NCBI GenBank assembly: GCA_036265675.1 | Contig: DATAOP010000051.1 | Coordinates: forward strand, 1-30,231 | Origin: VRUE01 sp036265675 | Lineage (GTDB): Bacteria > Actinomycetota > Thermoleophilia > Solirubrobacterales > 70-9 | Direction: 5' to 3' | Length of the DNA stretch: 30,231 nt | Part shown: piece by piece, positions 1-8,270 of the stretch | How the letters are laid out: each line of letters begins with the position of its first letter | Position numbering within the stretch: the first letter of the stretch is position 1 | The notes under the pieces: generated by a model | What the model was told of the DNA's origin: nothing | The model's input: only the letters and a program-made list of their open reading frames with translations | Databases searched by the model: none | Made by a program: the position numbers and the translations under genes

Positions 1-667
1 TGAACTGCAGGCTCAGCTTCTCCGGAAATTCCTGCTCGCGCGAGGTGAGGTAGTTGGCGATGGCGCCATCGTATGCGGCGGTGTGGGCGAAGACCTTCTT
101 CGCCAGCGCGAAGCGCGTTTCCTCGCTCACGCCGCCTTTGCGAATCTCTTCCAGCACGCGAGGATAGTCGGCCGGATCCACGACGGCAGCAACCGCGCCG
201 TGGTTCTTCGCGGCGGCGCGCAGCATGGTCGGCCCGCCGATGTCGATGTTCTCGATCGCTACGTCGTGGGCGACGTCGTGTCCGGCGACGGTCTGCTCGA
301 AGGGGTAGAGGTTGACGCAGACCAGGTCGATCGGCTCGATCCCCTCGCGCTCGAGCGTCGCCATGTGCTCGGGGAGATTCCGCCGCGCCAGCAGCGCCGC
401 GTGCAGCCGCGGGTGGAGCGTCTTCACGCGGCCGTCGAGGATCTCCTCCTGGCCGGTGAACTCGGAGACGTCGGTGACCTCGATCCCCGCCTCGCGCAGC
501 GCCGCCGCGGTCCCCCCGGTGGAGAGGATCTCGACCCCGGCCGCCGCCAGTTCCCTCGCGAAGTCCGCGACCCCGGTCTTGTCTGAGACCGAGATCAGCG
601 CCCGGCGCACGCGGATCGCGCCGTCGCCGACGGCCTCCCCGGCGGTCTGTGTCTGGGCTTCACTCAT
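1..667 (-). CDS. purH: Bifunctional AICAR formyltransferase / IMP cyclohydrolase, 5' part only
   Basis: PurH makes the last two steps of IMP synthesis: formylation of AICAR and ring closure to IMP. The reading frame runs from an ATG at 667 and is still open at base 1, so only about 222 N-terminal residues are present; the transformylase domain lies outside the window. Visible are the start of the MGS-like IMP cyclohydrolase domain (RALISVSDKTG, then ILSTGGTAAAL), the conserved DGRVKTLHPR stretch and IENIDIGGPTMLRAAAKN, all typical of the family. The start overlaps the purN stop by 8 bases (ATGAGTGA), so translation is probably coupled. It is the third gene of purF-purN-purH. Nothing unusual is seen in the visible part. 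Confidence 0.96.
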   Translation of the reverse strand, partial: MSEAQTQTAGEAVGDGAIRVRRALISVSDKTGVADFARELAAAGVEILSTGGTAAALREAGIEVTDVSEFTGQEEILDGRVKTLHPRLHAALLARRNLPEHMATLEREGIEPIDLVCVNLYPFEQTVAGHDVAHDVAIENIDIGGPTMLRAAAKNHGAVAAVVDPADYPRVLEEIRKGGVSEETRFALAKKVFAHTAAYDGAIANYLTSREQEFPEKLSLQF

Positions 668-1271
668 CGACAAGGACGGCGGACTGGTCGCTCGCGTCGA
701 TCCTAACCGCGCCCCGCGCGATCATGCGGATCGCCTCCGGGTAGAGCTCGTGCTCGACCGCGTGGACGCTCGCTTCGAGCCGGGCGCGGTCGCAATCGGC
801 CGGGATCGGGACCTCGCGCTGGGCGATCACCGGCCCGGTGTCGACGCCCTCGTCGACGAAGTGGACGGTTACGCCGGTCACCTCGGCCCCCGCCTCGAGC
901 GCCTGGCCGATCGCGTCGAGCCCGGGGAACGACGGCAGCAGCGCCGGATGGATGTTGACGATGCGGTTGCGGAAGCGGGCGACGAACGGCGCGCAGAGCA
1001 GCTGCATGTAGCCGGCGAGGACGATGAGGTCGGCGTCAAGGCCCTCGATCCAGTCCGCCATCGCGGCATCGCGCGCCTCGCGGTCGGGGTGCTCCTCACG
1101 CGGGAAGAGGGCGGTCTCGACGCCGGTCGCCCGCGCCCGCTCCAGCGCCATCGCGCCGGGCGTGTCGGAGCCGACCCCGACGACCTCGATCCCCTCGTGG
1201 CCGTGGACGGTGTCGAGGATCGCCTGGAGGTTGGTCCCGCTGCCGGAGGCGAGGACGCAGAGCCTGAACAC
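660..1271 (-). CDS. purN: Phosphoribosylglycinamide formyltransferase (GART)
   Basis: PurN transfers a formyl group from 10-formyl-THF to GAR, giving FGAR, in the cytosol. The 203-residue length is normal. Seen are the N-terminal phosphate-binding loop LASGSGTNLQAI, the catalytic region NIHPALLPSFPG (Asn and His of the family triad) and HFVDEGVDTGPVIAQ, which carries the catalytic Asp. It lies 3 bp after the purF stop and overlaps the purH start by 8 bp, so purF-purN-purH is one tight operon. A folate-dependent PurN means no formate-dependent PurT is needed for this step. No anomaly is seen. Confidence 0.97.
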   Translation of the reverse strand: MFRLCVLASGSGTNLQAILDTVHGHEGIEVVGVGSDTPGAMALERARATGVETALFPREEHPDREARDAAMADWIEGLDADLIVLAGYMQLLCAPFVARFRNRIVNIHPALLPSFPGLDAIGQALEAGAEVTGVTVHFVDEGVDTGPVIAQREVPIPADCDRARLEASVHAVEHELYPEAIRMIARGAVRIDASDQSAVLVDE

Positions 1272-1274
1272 GGC

Positions 1275-2753
1275 TCAGGAGCCGGCCGGAACGACGGCGA
1301 TGCCCTCGAGCGCGAACTTGCCGTTCGCCTCCGCCGGATCGCCGAGTGGGTAGCGGCCGGTGAAGCAGGCGTCGCAGTGATCTTCGGGGGACGCGCCGAT
1401 CGCCTCGTAGACGCCCTCCATCGAGAGGTAGGCGAGCGAGTCGGCGCCGAGCTCGTCGGCGACCTCCTCGATCGTCCGGCCGTGGGCGATCATCTCCTCG
1501 CGCGTCGACATGTCGACCCCGTAATGGCACGGATGGCGGATCGGCGGCGCGCTGATCCGCAGGTGAATCTCGGCGGAGCCGGCCTCACGCAGCATCCCGA
1601 CGATCTGGCGGGTCGTGTTGCCGCGGACGATCGAGTCGTCGACGACGACGATCCGCTTGCCGGCGACGATCTCCGGCAGCGGGTTGAACTTCAGCCGCAG
1701 GCCGCGCTTGCGCAGCTCCTGGCCGGGCTGGATGAAGGTCCGGGCTACGTAGCGGTTCTTGATCAGGCCGTCGTCGCGGGGCAGGCCCGAGGCGCGGGCG
1801 ACGCCGGCGGCAGCGGGATTGCCCGAGTCCGGGACCGAGATCACGAGATCGGCCTCGACCGGGGCCTCGCGCCAGAGGATCTCGCCCATCCTGCCGCGCA
1901 CCTCCTGCAGCACCTTGCCCTCGAGCCGGCTGTCGGGGCGCGAGAAGTAGATGTGCTCGAAGACGCAGCTCGCCGGACGCGTCGAGCGGATCACCTGGCG
2001 TGTCTCGAGGCCGCGCTCGGTCAGCGAGACCATTTCGCCGGGCCGGACCTCACGCAGCAGCTCGGCGCCGATGATGTCGAAGGCGCAGCTCTCGGAGGCG
2101 ACGACAAAGCGGTCGCCGCCGAGACGCCCGAGCGAGAGCGGGCGGACCCCGTGCGGGTCGCGGAAGGCGACGATCGCCCGCTTCGTCATCGCCACCGTCG
2201 AGTAGGCGCCGCGCAGTCGCGGCATGACGTCGGCGACGACGTCCTCGATGTAGCGGGCGTCGTTTGAGGAGAGCAGCGCCGCGATGATCTCCGAGTCCGA
2301 GGTGCCGCGGAAGGAGAGCCCCTCCTCCTTCAGCTCGGCCCAGAGCTCGACGGCGTTGGTTAGGTTGCCGTTGTGGGCGAGGGCGATCTCGCGGCCGTCG
2401 TCGCGCCAGACCGGCTGCGCGTTCTCCCAGGAGCCGCCGCCGGTGGTCGAGTAGCGGACGTGGCCGATCGCCATGTCGCCCTCGAGCGCCCGCAGCTTCT
2501 CCTCGTCGAAGACCTGGGAGACGAGCCCGGCGTCGCGCAGGGTGGTGATGTGGCCGCCCTCGCAGGTCGCGATGCCGGCCGACTCCTGGCCCCGATGCTG
2601 GAGCGCGTAGAGGCCGAAGTAGGAGAGGCGGGCGACGTCGTGCCCGGGCGCGTATACGCCGAAGACGCCGCACTCATCGCGCGGCCCATCGCGCTCGCTG
2701 AGAGCCTGCTCATTCAAGTGAGAATGCGCGCTTTCCTCGTCTTTTCGGGGCAT
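1275..2753 (-). CDS. purF: Amidophosphoribosyltransferase, iron-sulfur type
   Basis: PurF commits PRPP to purine synthesis by making phosphoribosylamine with glutamine as nitrogen donor. It has 492 residues. The start MPRKDEE gives a 27-residue propeptide before Cys28 of DECGVFG, the N-terminal nucleophile exposed by self-cleavage in this class. The N-terminal glutaminase domain (LQHRGQESAG) is followed by a phosphoribosyltransferase domain with the PRPP loop VVVDDSIVRGNT. Four Cys in contexts matching the 4Fe-4S ligands of the B. subtilis enzyme are visible (ASCVFEH, HPCHYG, and CDAC near the C-terminus), so this is the oxygen-sensitive Fe-S type. It heads purF-purN-purH. Family knowledge: end-product purine nucleotides inhibit this enzyme. 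Confidence 0.97.
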   Translation of the reverse strand: MPRKDEESAHSHLNEQALSERDGPRDECGVFGVYAPGHDVARLSYFGLYALQHRGQESAGIATCEGGHITTLRDAGLVSQVFDEEKLRALEGDMAIGHVRYSTTGGGSWENAQPVWRDDGREIALAHNGNLTNAVELWAELKEEGLSFRGTSDSEIIAALLSSNDARYIEDVVADVMPRLRGAYSTVAMTKRAIVAFRDPHGVRPLSLGRLGGDRFVVASESCAFDIIGAELLREVRPGEMVSLTERGLETRQVIRSTRPASCVFEHIYFSRPDSRLEGKVLQEVRGRMGEILWREAPVEADLVISVPDSGNPAAAGVARASGLPRDDGLIKNRYVARTFIQPGQELRKRGLRLKFNPLPEIVAGKRIVVVDDSIVRGNTTRQIVGMLREAGSAEIHLRISAPPIRHPCHYGVDMSTREEMIAHGRTIEEVADELGADSLAYLSMEGVYEAIGASPEDHCDACFTGRYPLGDPAEANGKFALEGIAVVPAGS

Positions 2754-2760
2754 GACGCGC

Positions 2761-2788
2761 AGGCGGATCGCCTACCCCGGCAGGGTAG
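2761..2788 (-). promoter_or_regulatory. Overlapping inverted repeats in the purF leader
   Basis: Two short inverted repeats lie 7 to 35 bases upstream of the purF start: AGGCG-GAT-CGCCT (2761-2773) and CTACCC-CGGCA-GGGTAG (2772-2788). They could be an operator or an RNA hairpin before purF, or part of the 3' end of the upstream secreted-protein gene. No T-run follows, so a standard intrinsic terminator is not supported. Function is inference. Confidence 0.35.
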
Positions 2789-2824
2789 CAGCGGGGCGGG
2801 ACCGGACACTCCGACAGCGCGACG

Positions 2825-3775
2825 CTAGCGGGGTCGCCGCTGGCCCCTCAGCTTCACCACGGAAATGCGGCTCGTCGTCTGACCGACCGGATTCGTCGCG
2901 GTCGCGGTGACCGTCAGCCGCAGGGACCTCTTCGCCGGCAGCTTGCGTAGCGCGGACCTCAGCTTCGACGGGAACCTCAGCTTGAAGCGAAAGAGTTGGT
3001 CAGGGACCACGCTCTGGGTTCCACCGCGGATCGTCAGCTTCCTCTTGGCGGCTCTGCCGATCGCGGGCGCGGTGGCCGTGACCGTGACCGGCGCCGGATG
3101 GTCCGCGATCACGATCACGGTGACCGCGCCCTTCCCCACCGCGGGGAAGACGTCGAGCACGATCCGCGGGCACTGCGCACGGGAGGCGGCGCTCTGCGGG
3201 CAGGCGTCCTGGGTCTCGTCGCCGTAGCCGTCGCCGTCGACGTCCGGCTCGACCACGGCCGAGACCGGGACACGGTAGTTGCCGGGGGTCTGTTGGAACA
3301 CCACCGGGGCATCGGTGACGAGGAGGTCACCGCGATTGCTGCCCATCAGGTCCCCGGGGTCGACGGCGTTGCAGTAGAGGGGGCCGTCGGGGCCCGGCGC
3401 GTAGAGGCCGAAACGGGCTCCCGCCGGAACCGGGATCCGGGCGTCGAACACGTTTTCGGTCGGGAGGATCGCCTGCGCTTCGCTTTCACCGACCAGGCGA
3501 TACTCGTCTTTCGGCCCGGTCGGCGCGAGGACCTTGAGCCGCTGCGAGGCTGCTGGTCTGCTCGAGGTCACCCGCCATTGCGTGACGACGCCGGCGGGTG
3601 CTTCGATCGGGAGTGAGCTGGAGGCGTTTGCGAGCTGGATCAGGACCGAGTTGACCGGGGCCGTATTCGGGGCAGAGCAGTCATTCCCGACCCGGGTCGC
3701 GGCGGAGGCCGCCCCCGGGGCGAGCAGCAGAGTCCCCACGACGGCGATTGCGCCGACTGTGCCTCCCCACCTCAT
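2825..3775 (-). CDS. Secreted protein with thrombospondin-3-like calcium motif, paralogue A
   Basis: Function unknown; 316 residues. A signal peptide covers about residues 1-25 (hydrophobic core, likely cleavage after ASA, mature start ATRVG). A beta-rich N-terminal domain of about 150 residues has conserved landmarks shared with the next two genes (VGxDC near the mature start, a T-WR/SW segment, RxPVxAxxxxGL, a single Cys near residue 135). Residues 178-203 hold DVDGDGYGDETQDACPQS followed by a second Cys, a thrombospondin type-3-like acidic calcium loop with a probable disulfide. A basic C-terminal beta domain ends in VKLRGQRRPR. It is the last of three tandem same-strand paralogues and precedes purF by 71 bp. 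It probably acts outside the cell or in the wall; no catalytic motif is seen. Confidence 0.85.
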   Translation of the reverse strand: MRWGGTVGAIAVVGTLLLAPGAASAATRVGNDCSAPNTAPVNSVLIQLANASSSLPIEAPAGVVTQWRVTSSRPAASQRLKVLAPTGPKDEYRLVGESEAQAILPTENVFDARIPVPAGARFGLYAPGPDGPLYCNAVDPGDLMGSNRGDLLVTDAPVVFQQTPGNYRVPVSAVVEPDVDGDGYGDETQDACPQSAASRAQCPRIVLDVFPAVGKGAVTVIVIADHPAPVTVTATAPAIGRAAKRKLTIRGGTQSVVPDQLFRFKLRFPSKLRSALRKLPAKRSLRLTVTATATNPVGQTTSRISVVKLRGQRRPR

Positions 3776-3793
3776 CCCGCTGAGCCTAACTCG

Positions 3794-4771
3794 CTAAGCG
3801 CCCTTGCGGCCCCTCAATTTCAGGCGGCGGCGATGGTCGCTCACCCTGTCGGCGGCATCGGTGGTGCGGACCGTGACCAGCGCCGTCAGCGCCTGCTTCG
3901 GCGTGAGCCGGCCGAGGCGGCGCAGGATCGGTTTCGAGAGTCCGAGCCGGAACGTCTTCGTTTCTCCGGCTGCCATCGGCCGCGCGCGGCCGGCGCTGAT
4001 CAGGACTATCAGCGTGTGATTGCGGGCGCTCGTCTTCGGCTTTCCCCTCACCTGCCAGCTGACCCCGCCGAACACCTGAACCGAGGCCGGCGAGCTGACC
4101 CTGACCTTGGCGATGATCGACTTCTTCTTCGGCCTCATCGTGAACGTGCTCGTCACCGGCGGGCAGGGGGCGATCGTGTTTGCGCTCTGCGGGCAGGCGT
4201 CCTGGGTTTCGTCGCCGTAGCCGTCACCGTCGACATCGGGCTCGATCACCGCGACGACCGGGACACGGACCTGGACGCCGGCCGCGAACTGATATTCGGA
4301 GCCGACCTGCACGTCGGTGCCGCTGTAGGACCAGGTGTGGTCATCGTTGCTCCCGGTCAGGCAGTAGAAGTCTGCTTCACCGACCGGGATCAGCCCGAAC
4401 CTGTCGCCCGCCTGGACGGGGATCCTGGTCCTGAACGTGTTGAGGCCGAATGCCGCGGTCTCCTGCCCGCTCGCGGCGGCGACCAGGAACCTGCCGGTCA
4501 CGGCGGTTGGGCGGAACACCCCCATCCGCACCGGGACCGTCTGGCCGCTCAGCGATCTCAGCTTCCAGCTGGTCACAACCCCCCCGACCGGCGCCACCAC
4601 CGGGAGAGGGCTGGCATCCGAAGCCTTCCGTTCAGGAACGTTCGTGTAGGTCGCCATTTCGAGGGTCGCGCCGCAGTCGTCACCGACTTCGGTCGCGGCG
4701 GTCGCGGTCGACGGCGCCACCAGCGCGACCGAGAGCGCCGCGGCGAGCGTGGCGATCAGGCGGCCGGACAT
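3794..4771 (-). CDS. Secreted protein with thrombospondin-3-like calcium motif, paralogue B
   Basis: Function unknown; 325 residues, middle copy of the tandem trio. Its signal peptide ends near residue 25 (ATA before ATEVG). The layout matches the neighbours: VGDDC at the mature start, VVTSWKLRS, RTRIPVQAGDRFGL, a Cys near residue 137, then the acidic loop DVDGDGYGDETQDACPQS at 179-197 with a second Cys at 203, and a basic C-terminal domain ending KLRGRKGA. The acidic loop is identical to that of paralogue A over 18 residues while the rest has diverged strongly, so the calcium loop and Cys pair are the constrained parts. It is 18 bp from paralogue A and 9 bp from C, probably co-transcribed. 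Confidence 0.85.
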   Translation of the reverse strand: MSGRLIATLAAALSVALVAPSTATAATEVGDDCGATLEMATYTNVPERKASDASPLPVVAPVGGVVTSWKLRSLSGQTVPVRMGVFRPTAVTGRFLVAAASGQETAAFGLNTFRTRIPVQAGDRFGLIPVGEADFYCLTGSNDDHTWSYSGTDVQVGSEYQFAAGVQVRVPVVAVIEPDVDGDGYGDETQDACPQSANTIAPCPPVTSTFTMRPKKKSIIAKVRVSSPASVQVFGGVSWQVRGKPKTSARNHTLIVLISAGRARPMAAGETKTFRLGLSKPILRRLGRLTPKQALTALVTVRTTDAADRVSDHRRRLKLRGRKGA

Positions 4772-4780
4772 GCGCCCAGC

Positions 4781-5761
4781 CTAGCCTCTGCCTCGGCCCC
4801 TCAGCTCGACCGCCAGCTTCTCCGTGGACGGACGTCCGGCGAGATCCATCGAGTGGACGAAGACCTTCGCCCGCAGGGTTTCGCGCCGCGGTGTCCGCTT
4901 GAGGCGACGGATCACCGCCTTCGGGAGCGCGAGCCTGATCCTCGTCGCGACGCCGCCCGCGAGCCACCTGTATTTGGTCGGCCCGATGCCGACCGTCCGC
5001 CGGTGACTCTTTCCACTCTTCGTCCTGGCCTCCCAGGCGACCTGGCCCCAGCCGTAGACTTTCGCCTCCGCCGACGGGGTCACATCGACGAGGATCGCGC
5101 CCGGCTTCGCCTGCGCCACCACGGCGAGATGCACGAGCGGGCAGCCGGATTGGTAGAGCGCGCTCTGCGGGCAGCCGTCCTGGGTTTCGTCGCCGAAGCC
5201 GTCCCCGTCGCGGTCGGGCTCGACCGTCACCACGACCGGGACGCTGACGTGGACTTCGACGTGGAAGCGGCGCGTTTCGCCGATCGCCCAGGCGCCTTCG
5301 ACGAGCCCGGCGGTGCTGCCGCTGTCGTGGTCGCAGAACAGCGCCGCCGCGGGACCGGTGAGGCCGATGTGCGCGTAGTCGGGGACCGGTACGCGGGTCG
5401 CGAATTCGCTCGTCCCGGGGCCGATTGTCTCGAGCGCGCTTTCGCCGACCTTGCTGTCGTCTTCTTCGCCGGCCTGGCGGTTGACGATCAGCCGCTGCTG
5501 GATCGGTGCCTGGTCGGGCGGGGCCTGGACGCGCCAGCGGGTGATCACGCCGCCCGGGTAGACGTTGGACTGCGGCGCGAGCAAGCCGCCGTTGTAGAGG
5601 GCGATCGCGGTCGCGTCGGGCCTGCTTTCGTTCGCGACGCAGTCGCTGCCGACCGTCTGGGCGGCGGATGCGGCGGTGGCGCCGAGGCCGAGAACGGCGG
5701 CGGTGGCCGCGACGAGAGCGCAGGTCTTCCGTGTACGGCCAGCTGTCATCGCCGACTTCAA
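4781..5761 (-). CDS. Secreted protein with thrombospondin-3-like calcium motif, paralogue C
   Basis: Function unknown; 326 residues, first gene of the tandem trio in transcription order. The chosen start is a TTG at 5761 directly after an AGAGGAGG ribosome site; an in-frame ATG four codons later (5749) is the alternative. The signal peptide is longer (about 33 residues, cleavage after ASA before AQTVG). The loop reads DRDGDGFGDETQDGCPQS (183-200), slightly changed from A and B but keeping every acidic ligand position and the Cys pair. The C-terminal beta domain is basic and ends VELRGRGRG. Its start region is back to back with the acylphosphatase frame on the plus strand. Confidence 0.84.
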   Translation of the reverse strand: MKSAMTAGRTRKTCALVAATAAVLGLGATAASAAQTVGSDCVANESRPDATAIALYNGGLLAPQSNVYPGGVITRWRVQAPPDQAPIQQRLIVNRQAGEEDDSKVGESALETIGPGTSEFATRVPVPDYAHIGLTGPAAALFCDHDSGSTAGLVEGAWAIGETRRFHVEVHVSVPVVVTVEPDRDGDGFGDETQDGCPQSALYQSGCPLVHLAVVAQAKPGAILVDVTPSAEAKVYGWGQVAWEARTKSGKSHRRTVGIGPTKYRWLAGGVATRIRLALPKAVIRRLKRTPRRETLRAKVFVHSMDLAGRPSTEKLAVELRGRGRG

Positions 5762-5775
5762 CCCTCCTCTGAGTC

Positions 5776-6051
5776 ATAGTTTCAGGCATCCGCAGGCGGG
5801 CGATCATCCACGGCCACGTCCAGGGCGTCTTCTTCCGTGAGGAGACACGGCGCCGGGCGGCCTCCCGCGGCGTCGCCGGCTGGGTCCGCAACCTCCCCGA
5901 CGGCACCGTCGAGGCGGTGTTCGAGGGGGATCCCGACGCGGTCGAGTCGATGCTCGAGTTCGCCGCCGGGGGCCCGCGGCTTGCCCGCGTCGACAGGGTC
6001 GATGTCGAAGAGGAGGAGGCGCAGGGCCTCGGCGGCTTCGACGTTCGCTAG
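5776..6051 (+). CDS. Acylphosphatase with no standard start codon
   Basis: Acylphosphatases hydrolyse carboxyl-phosphate bonds of small acyl phosphates. The frame encodes about 90 residues, the usual family length, with GHVQGVFFRE (catalytic Arg) and GWVRNLPDGTVEAVFEGD (catalytic Asn); both active-site residues are present. The frame is open only from the TGA at 5770-5772. The codons up to the first motif are GTC, ATA, GTT, TCA, GGC, ATC, CGC and so on, with no ATG, GTG or TTG. The start given here (ATA, 5776) is therefore a placeholder; initiation may use ATA or ATC, or the sequence may hold an error. The stop TAG shares a CTAG with the convergent purL stop. Product assignment is firm; expression is uncertain. 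Confidence 0.75.
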   Translation: MVSGIRRRAIIHGHVQGVFFREETRRRAASRGVAGWVRNLPDGTVEAVFEGDPDAVESMLEFAAGGPRLARVDRVDVEEEEAQGLGGFDVR

Positions 6052-8270
6052 CCGAGGCGGTCGGAGAGGGATGACCAGGCTTGCCCGGCGTCACCGACGC
6101 TGACCGTGAGCTGCGCGTCGCCGGCGCCGATCGCGATCTCGCCGCCGCCTGTCTCGCCGATCCGGAGCACCGCCACCTCGCCGCCGCCGAGCGACTCGAG
6201 ATCGGCCGCTGCGCCCGTGACCACGAAGCCGCCGGACGCTTCGCCGAAAAGCGCCTCCTCGGGCGTGCAGCCGCGCTCGAGCAGCGGCAAGAGATCGACC
6301 CGGCAGCCGATCCCCCCGCCGATCGCGCACTCGGCGAGCGCGCAGGCCAGGCCGCCGTCGCTGACGTCGTGGACAGAGGAGACGGCGCCAGCGCGGGCCG
6401 CGTCGCGGACCAGTGAGCAGGCGGCCGCGACGGCTTCGATGTCCGGCTCGGGCAGGCCCATTCCCAGCTCGCCGCGGAGCTTGGCCAGCTCGGATCCCTG
6501 GAGTGAGGGGGCGAACGGGCCGATCAGGGCGATCGCCTCGCCCACGGCGGCGAAGCCGGACCCGGCCGCGGCGACCGGGTCGGGAAGCTCACCGACCATC
6601 CCGATCACCGGGGTCGGGTAGATCGGGCCATCGGGCCCCTCGTTGTAGAGGGAGACGTTGCCGCCGACGACCGGCACGCCGAGGGCCTCGCAGGCCTCGG
6701 CCAGGCCGGCGACGGAGCGATCAAGCTGCCAGGCCCCCGTCGGCTTCTCGGGATTGCCAAAGTTGAGGCAGTTGGTGACTCCGAGCGGCTCGGCCCCGAC
6801 GCAGGCCAGGTTCTGGGCGCACTCGAGAACGGCCTCGACCGTCCCGGCGTGCGGATCGCAGGCGACCCGGCGCCCGTTGCCGTCGATCGAGACCGCGATC
6901 GCGTTCCCGGCCTCCGGGATCGCGAGGACGGCGGCGTCGGCCGACTCGGGCCGCCGCGCCGTCCTCGAGCCGACGACGGAGTCGTACTGCTGAAAGGCCC
7001 AACGCTTGGAGGCGATACTCGGCGCGGCGAGCAACCTCAGCAGCGTTTCCTCCGCCGGGCCGCCCGGCTCGAGGCTCGCCCGGTTGCCGTAGGTCCAGCC
7101 CTCCGGGGCGGCCGGGTCAAGGTCGTAGAGGGGGCAGCCGTCGACCAGCGCCTCGACCGGCATCTCGCCGACGACGTCCTCGCCACGGAGGACCCGGATC
7201 GCGCCGGAGTCGGTGACGACGCCGATCTCCGCCGAGCCCGTCTGCCACTTCTCGCAGATCGCGAGGACGTCGGCGACCTTGGCCGGCTCGACGACCGCGA
7301 GCATCCGCTCCTGCGACTCCGAGACCATGATTTCGAACGGCTCCATATCGGCCTCGCGGAGGGGCACCCGATCGACGTCGAGGTCGATCCCGACCCCGCC
7401 CGCGGCCGCCATCTCCCCGGCCGAGGAGGTGAGCCCGGCGGCGCCGAGGTCCTGGAGCGAGACCAGCAGGTCCCTCTCGAGCAGCTCGAGGCAGCACTCG
7501 AGCAGCTTCGACTCCTCGAACGGGTCGCCGATCTGGACCGTCGGCCGCTTCTCCTCGTCGCCGTCGCCGAGCTCGGCCGAGGCGAGCACCGAGGCGCCGC
7601 CGATCCCGTCGCGGCCGGTAGAAGCGCCCATCAGGACGACGGCGTTGCCGACCCCGGCCGCGGCCGCCCGCACCATCTCCTCCTGCCGCGCGAGCCCGAC
7701 GCACATCGCGTTGACGAGGCAGTTGTGCTCGTAGGGGGCCTCGAAGTAGATCTCGCCGCCGACCGTCGGCACCCCGATCGAGTTGCCGTAGTGGCCGATC
7801 CCGCGCACAGCCCCGTCGAGCAGGAACCGCGAGCGCTCCGAGTCGAGCTCGCCGAACCGCAGCGAGTCGAGGATCGCGATCGGCCGCGCGCCGAGGGCGA
7901 AGACGTCGCGGAGGATCCCGCCGACGCCGGTCGCCGCCCCCTCGAACGGTTCGACCGCGCTCGGGTGGTTGTGGGACTCGACCTTGAAGGCGATGGCCAT
8001 CCCGTTGCCGACGTCGACCGCGCCGGCGTTCTCGCCGGGCCCCATCACGACCCGCTCGCCCTCGGTCGGCAGGCGCCGCAGCAGCTTGCGCGAGTGCTTG
8101 TAGGCGCAGTGCTCCGACCAGAGCAGGCTGAACATCGCCAGCTCGACGTCGTTCGGCTCCCGCCCCAGCTTCTCGACGATCAACCGGTACTCGGCATCCG
8201 TCAACCCGAGCTCCCGGTGCTTCGAGGCGACACCCGCCGCCCCCGGACGCGGGAGCGAGTGCCTGTCCAT
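6048..8270 (-). CDS. purL: Phosphoribosylformylglycinamidine synthase subunit II
   Basis: PurL is the ATP-dependent synthetase subunit that converts FGAR to FGAM with ammonia from PurQ; PurS bridges the two. About 740 residues is the small-PurL length expected with separate PurS and PurQ. Seen are LGLTDAEYRLIVEKLGREP, the signature WSEHCAYKHS, and two repeated PurM-like ATP-binding halves (VKVESHNHPSAVEPFEGA in the first). Two ATGs are possible, 8288 and 8270; 8270 is chosen because it aligns with the TTG in the related element at purB and gives the usual N-terminal length. The first residues up to RPGAAG are encoded inside the palindromic element at 8229-8335. Third gene of purS-purQ-purL. 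Confidence 0.96.
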   Translation of the reverse strand: MDRHSLPRPGAAGVASKHRELGLTDAEYRLIVEKLGREPNDVELAMFSLLWSEHCAYKHSRKLLRRLPTEGERVVMGPGENAGAVDVGNGMAIAFKVESHNHPSAVEPFEGAATGVGGILRDVFALGARPIAILDSLRFGELDSERSRFLLDGAVRGIGHYGNSIGVPTVGGEIYFEAPYEHNCLVNAMCVGLARQEEMVRAAAAGVGNAVVLMGASTGRDGIGGASVLASAELGDGDEEKRPTVQIGDPFEESKLLECCLELLERDLLVSLQDLGAAGLTSSAGEMAAAGGVGIDLDVDRVPLREADMEPFEIMVSESQERMLAVVEPAKVADVLAICEKWQTGSAEIGVVTDSGAIRVLRGEDVVGEMPVEALVDGCPLYDLDPAAPEGWTYGNRASLEPGGPAEETLLRLLAAPSIASKRWAFQQYDSVVGSRTARRPESADAAVLAIPEAGNAIAVSIDGNGRRVACDPHAGTVEAVLECAQNLACVGAEPLGVTNCLNFGNPEKPTGAWQLDRSVAGLAEACEALGVPVVGGNVSLYNEGPDGPIYPTPVIGMVGELPDPVAAAGSGFAAVGEAIALIGPFAPSLQGSELAKLRGELGMGLPEPDIEAVAAACSLVRDAARAGAVSSVHDVSDGGLACALAECAIGGGIGCRVDLLPLLERGCTPEEALFGEASGGFVVTGAAADLESLGGGEVAVLRIGETGGGEIAIGAGDAQLTVSVGDAGQAWSSLSDRLG

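Noticed and set aside
312..2267. 651-codon open frame opposite purN and purF
   Set aside because: The opposite strand encodes two clear enzymes with all motifs; long antisense frames are expected in GC-rich coding DNA, and the translation is an Arg/Asp/Val-rich shadow with no motif.
4680..5906. 408-codon minus-strand frame over the tandem secreted genes
   Set aside because: It is an Arg-rich out-of-frame shadow of paralogue C, which has a signal peptide and conserved motifs in its own frame.
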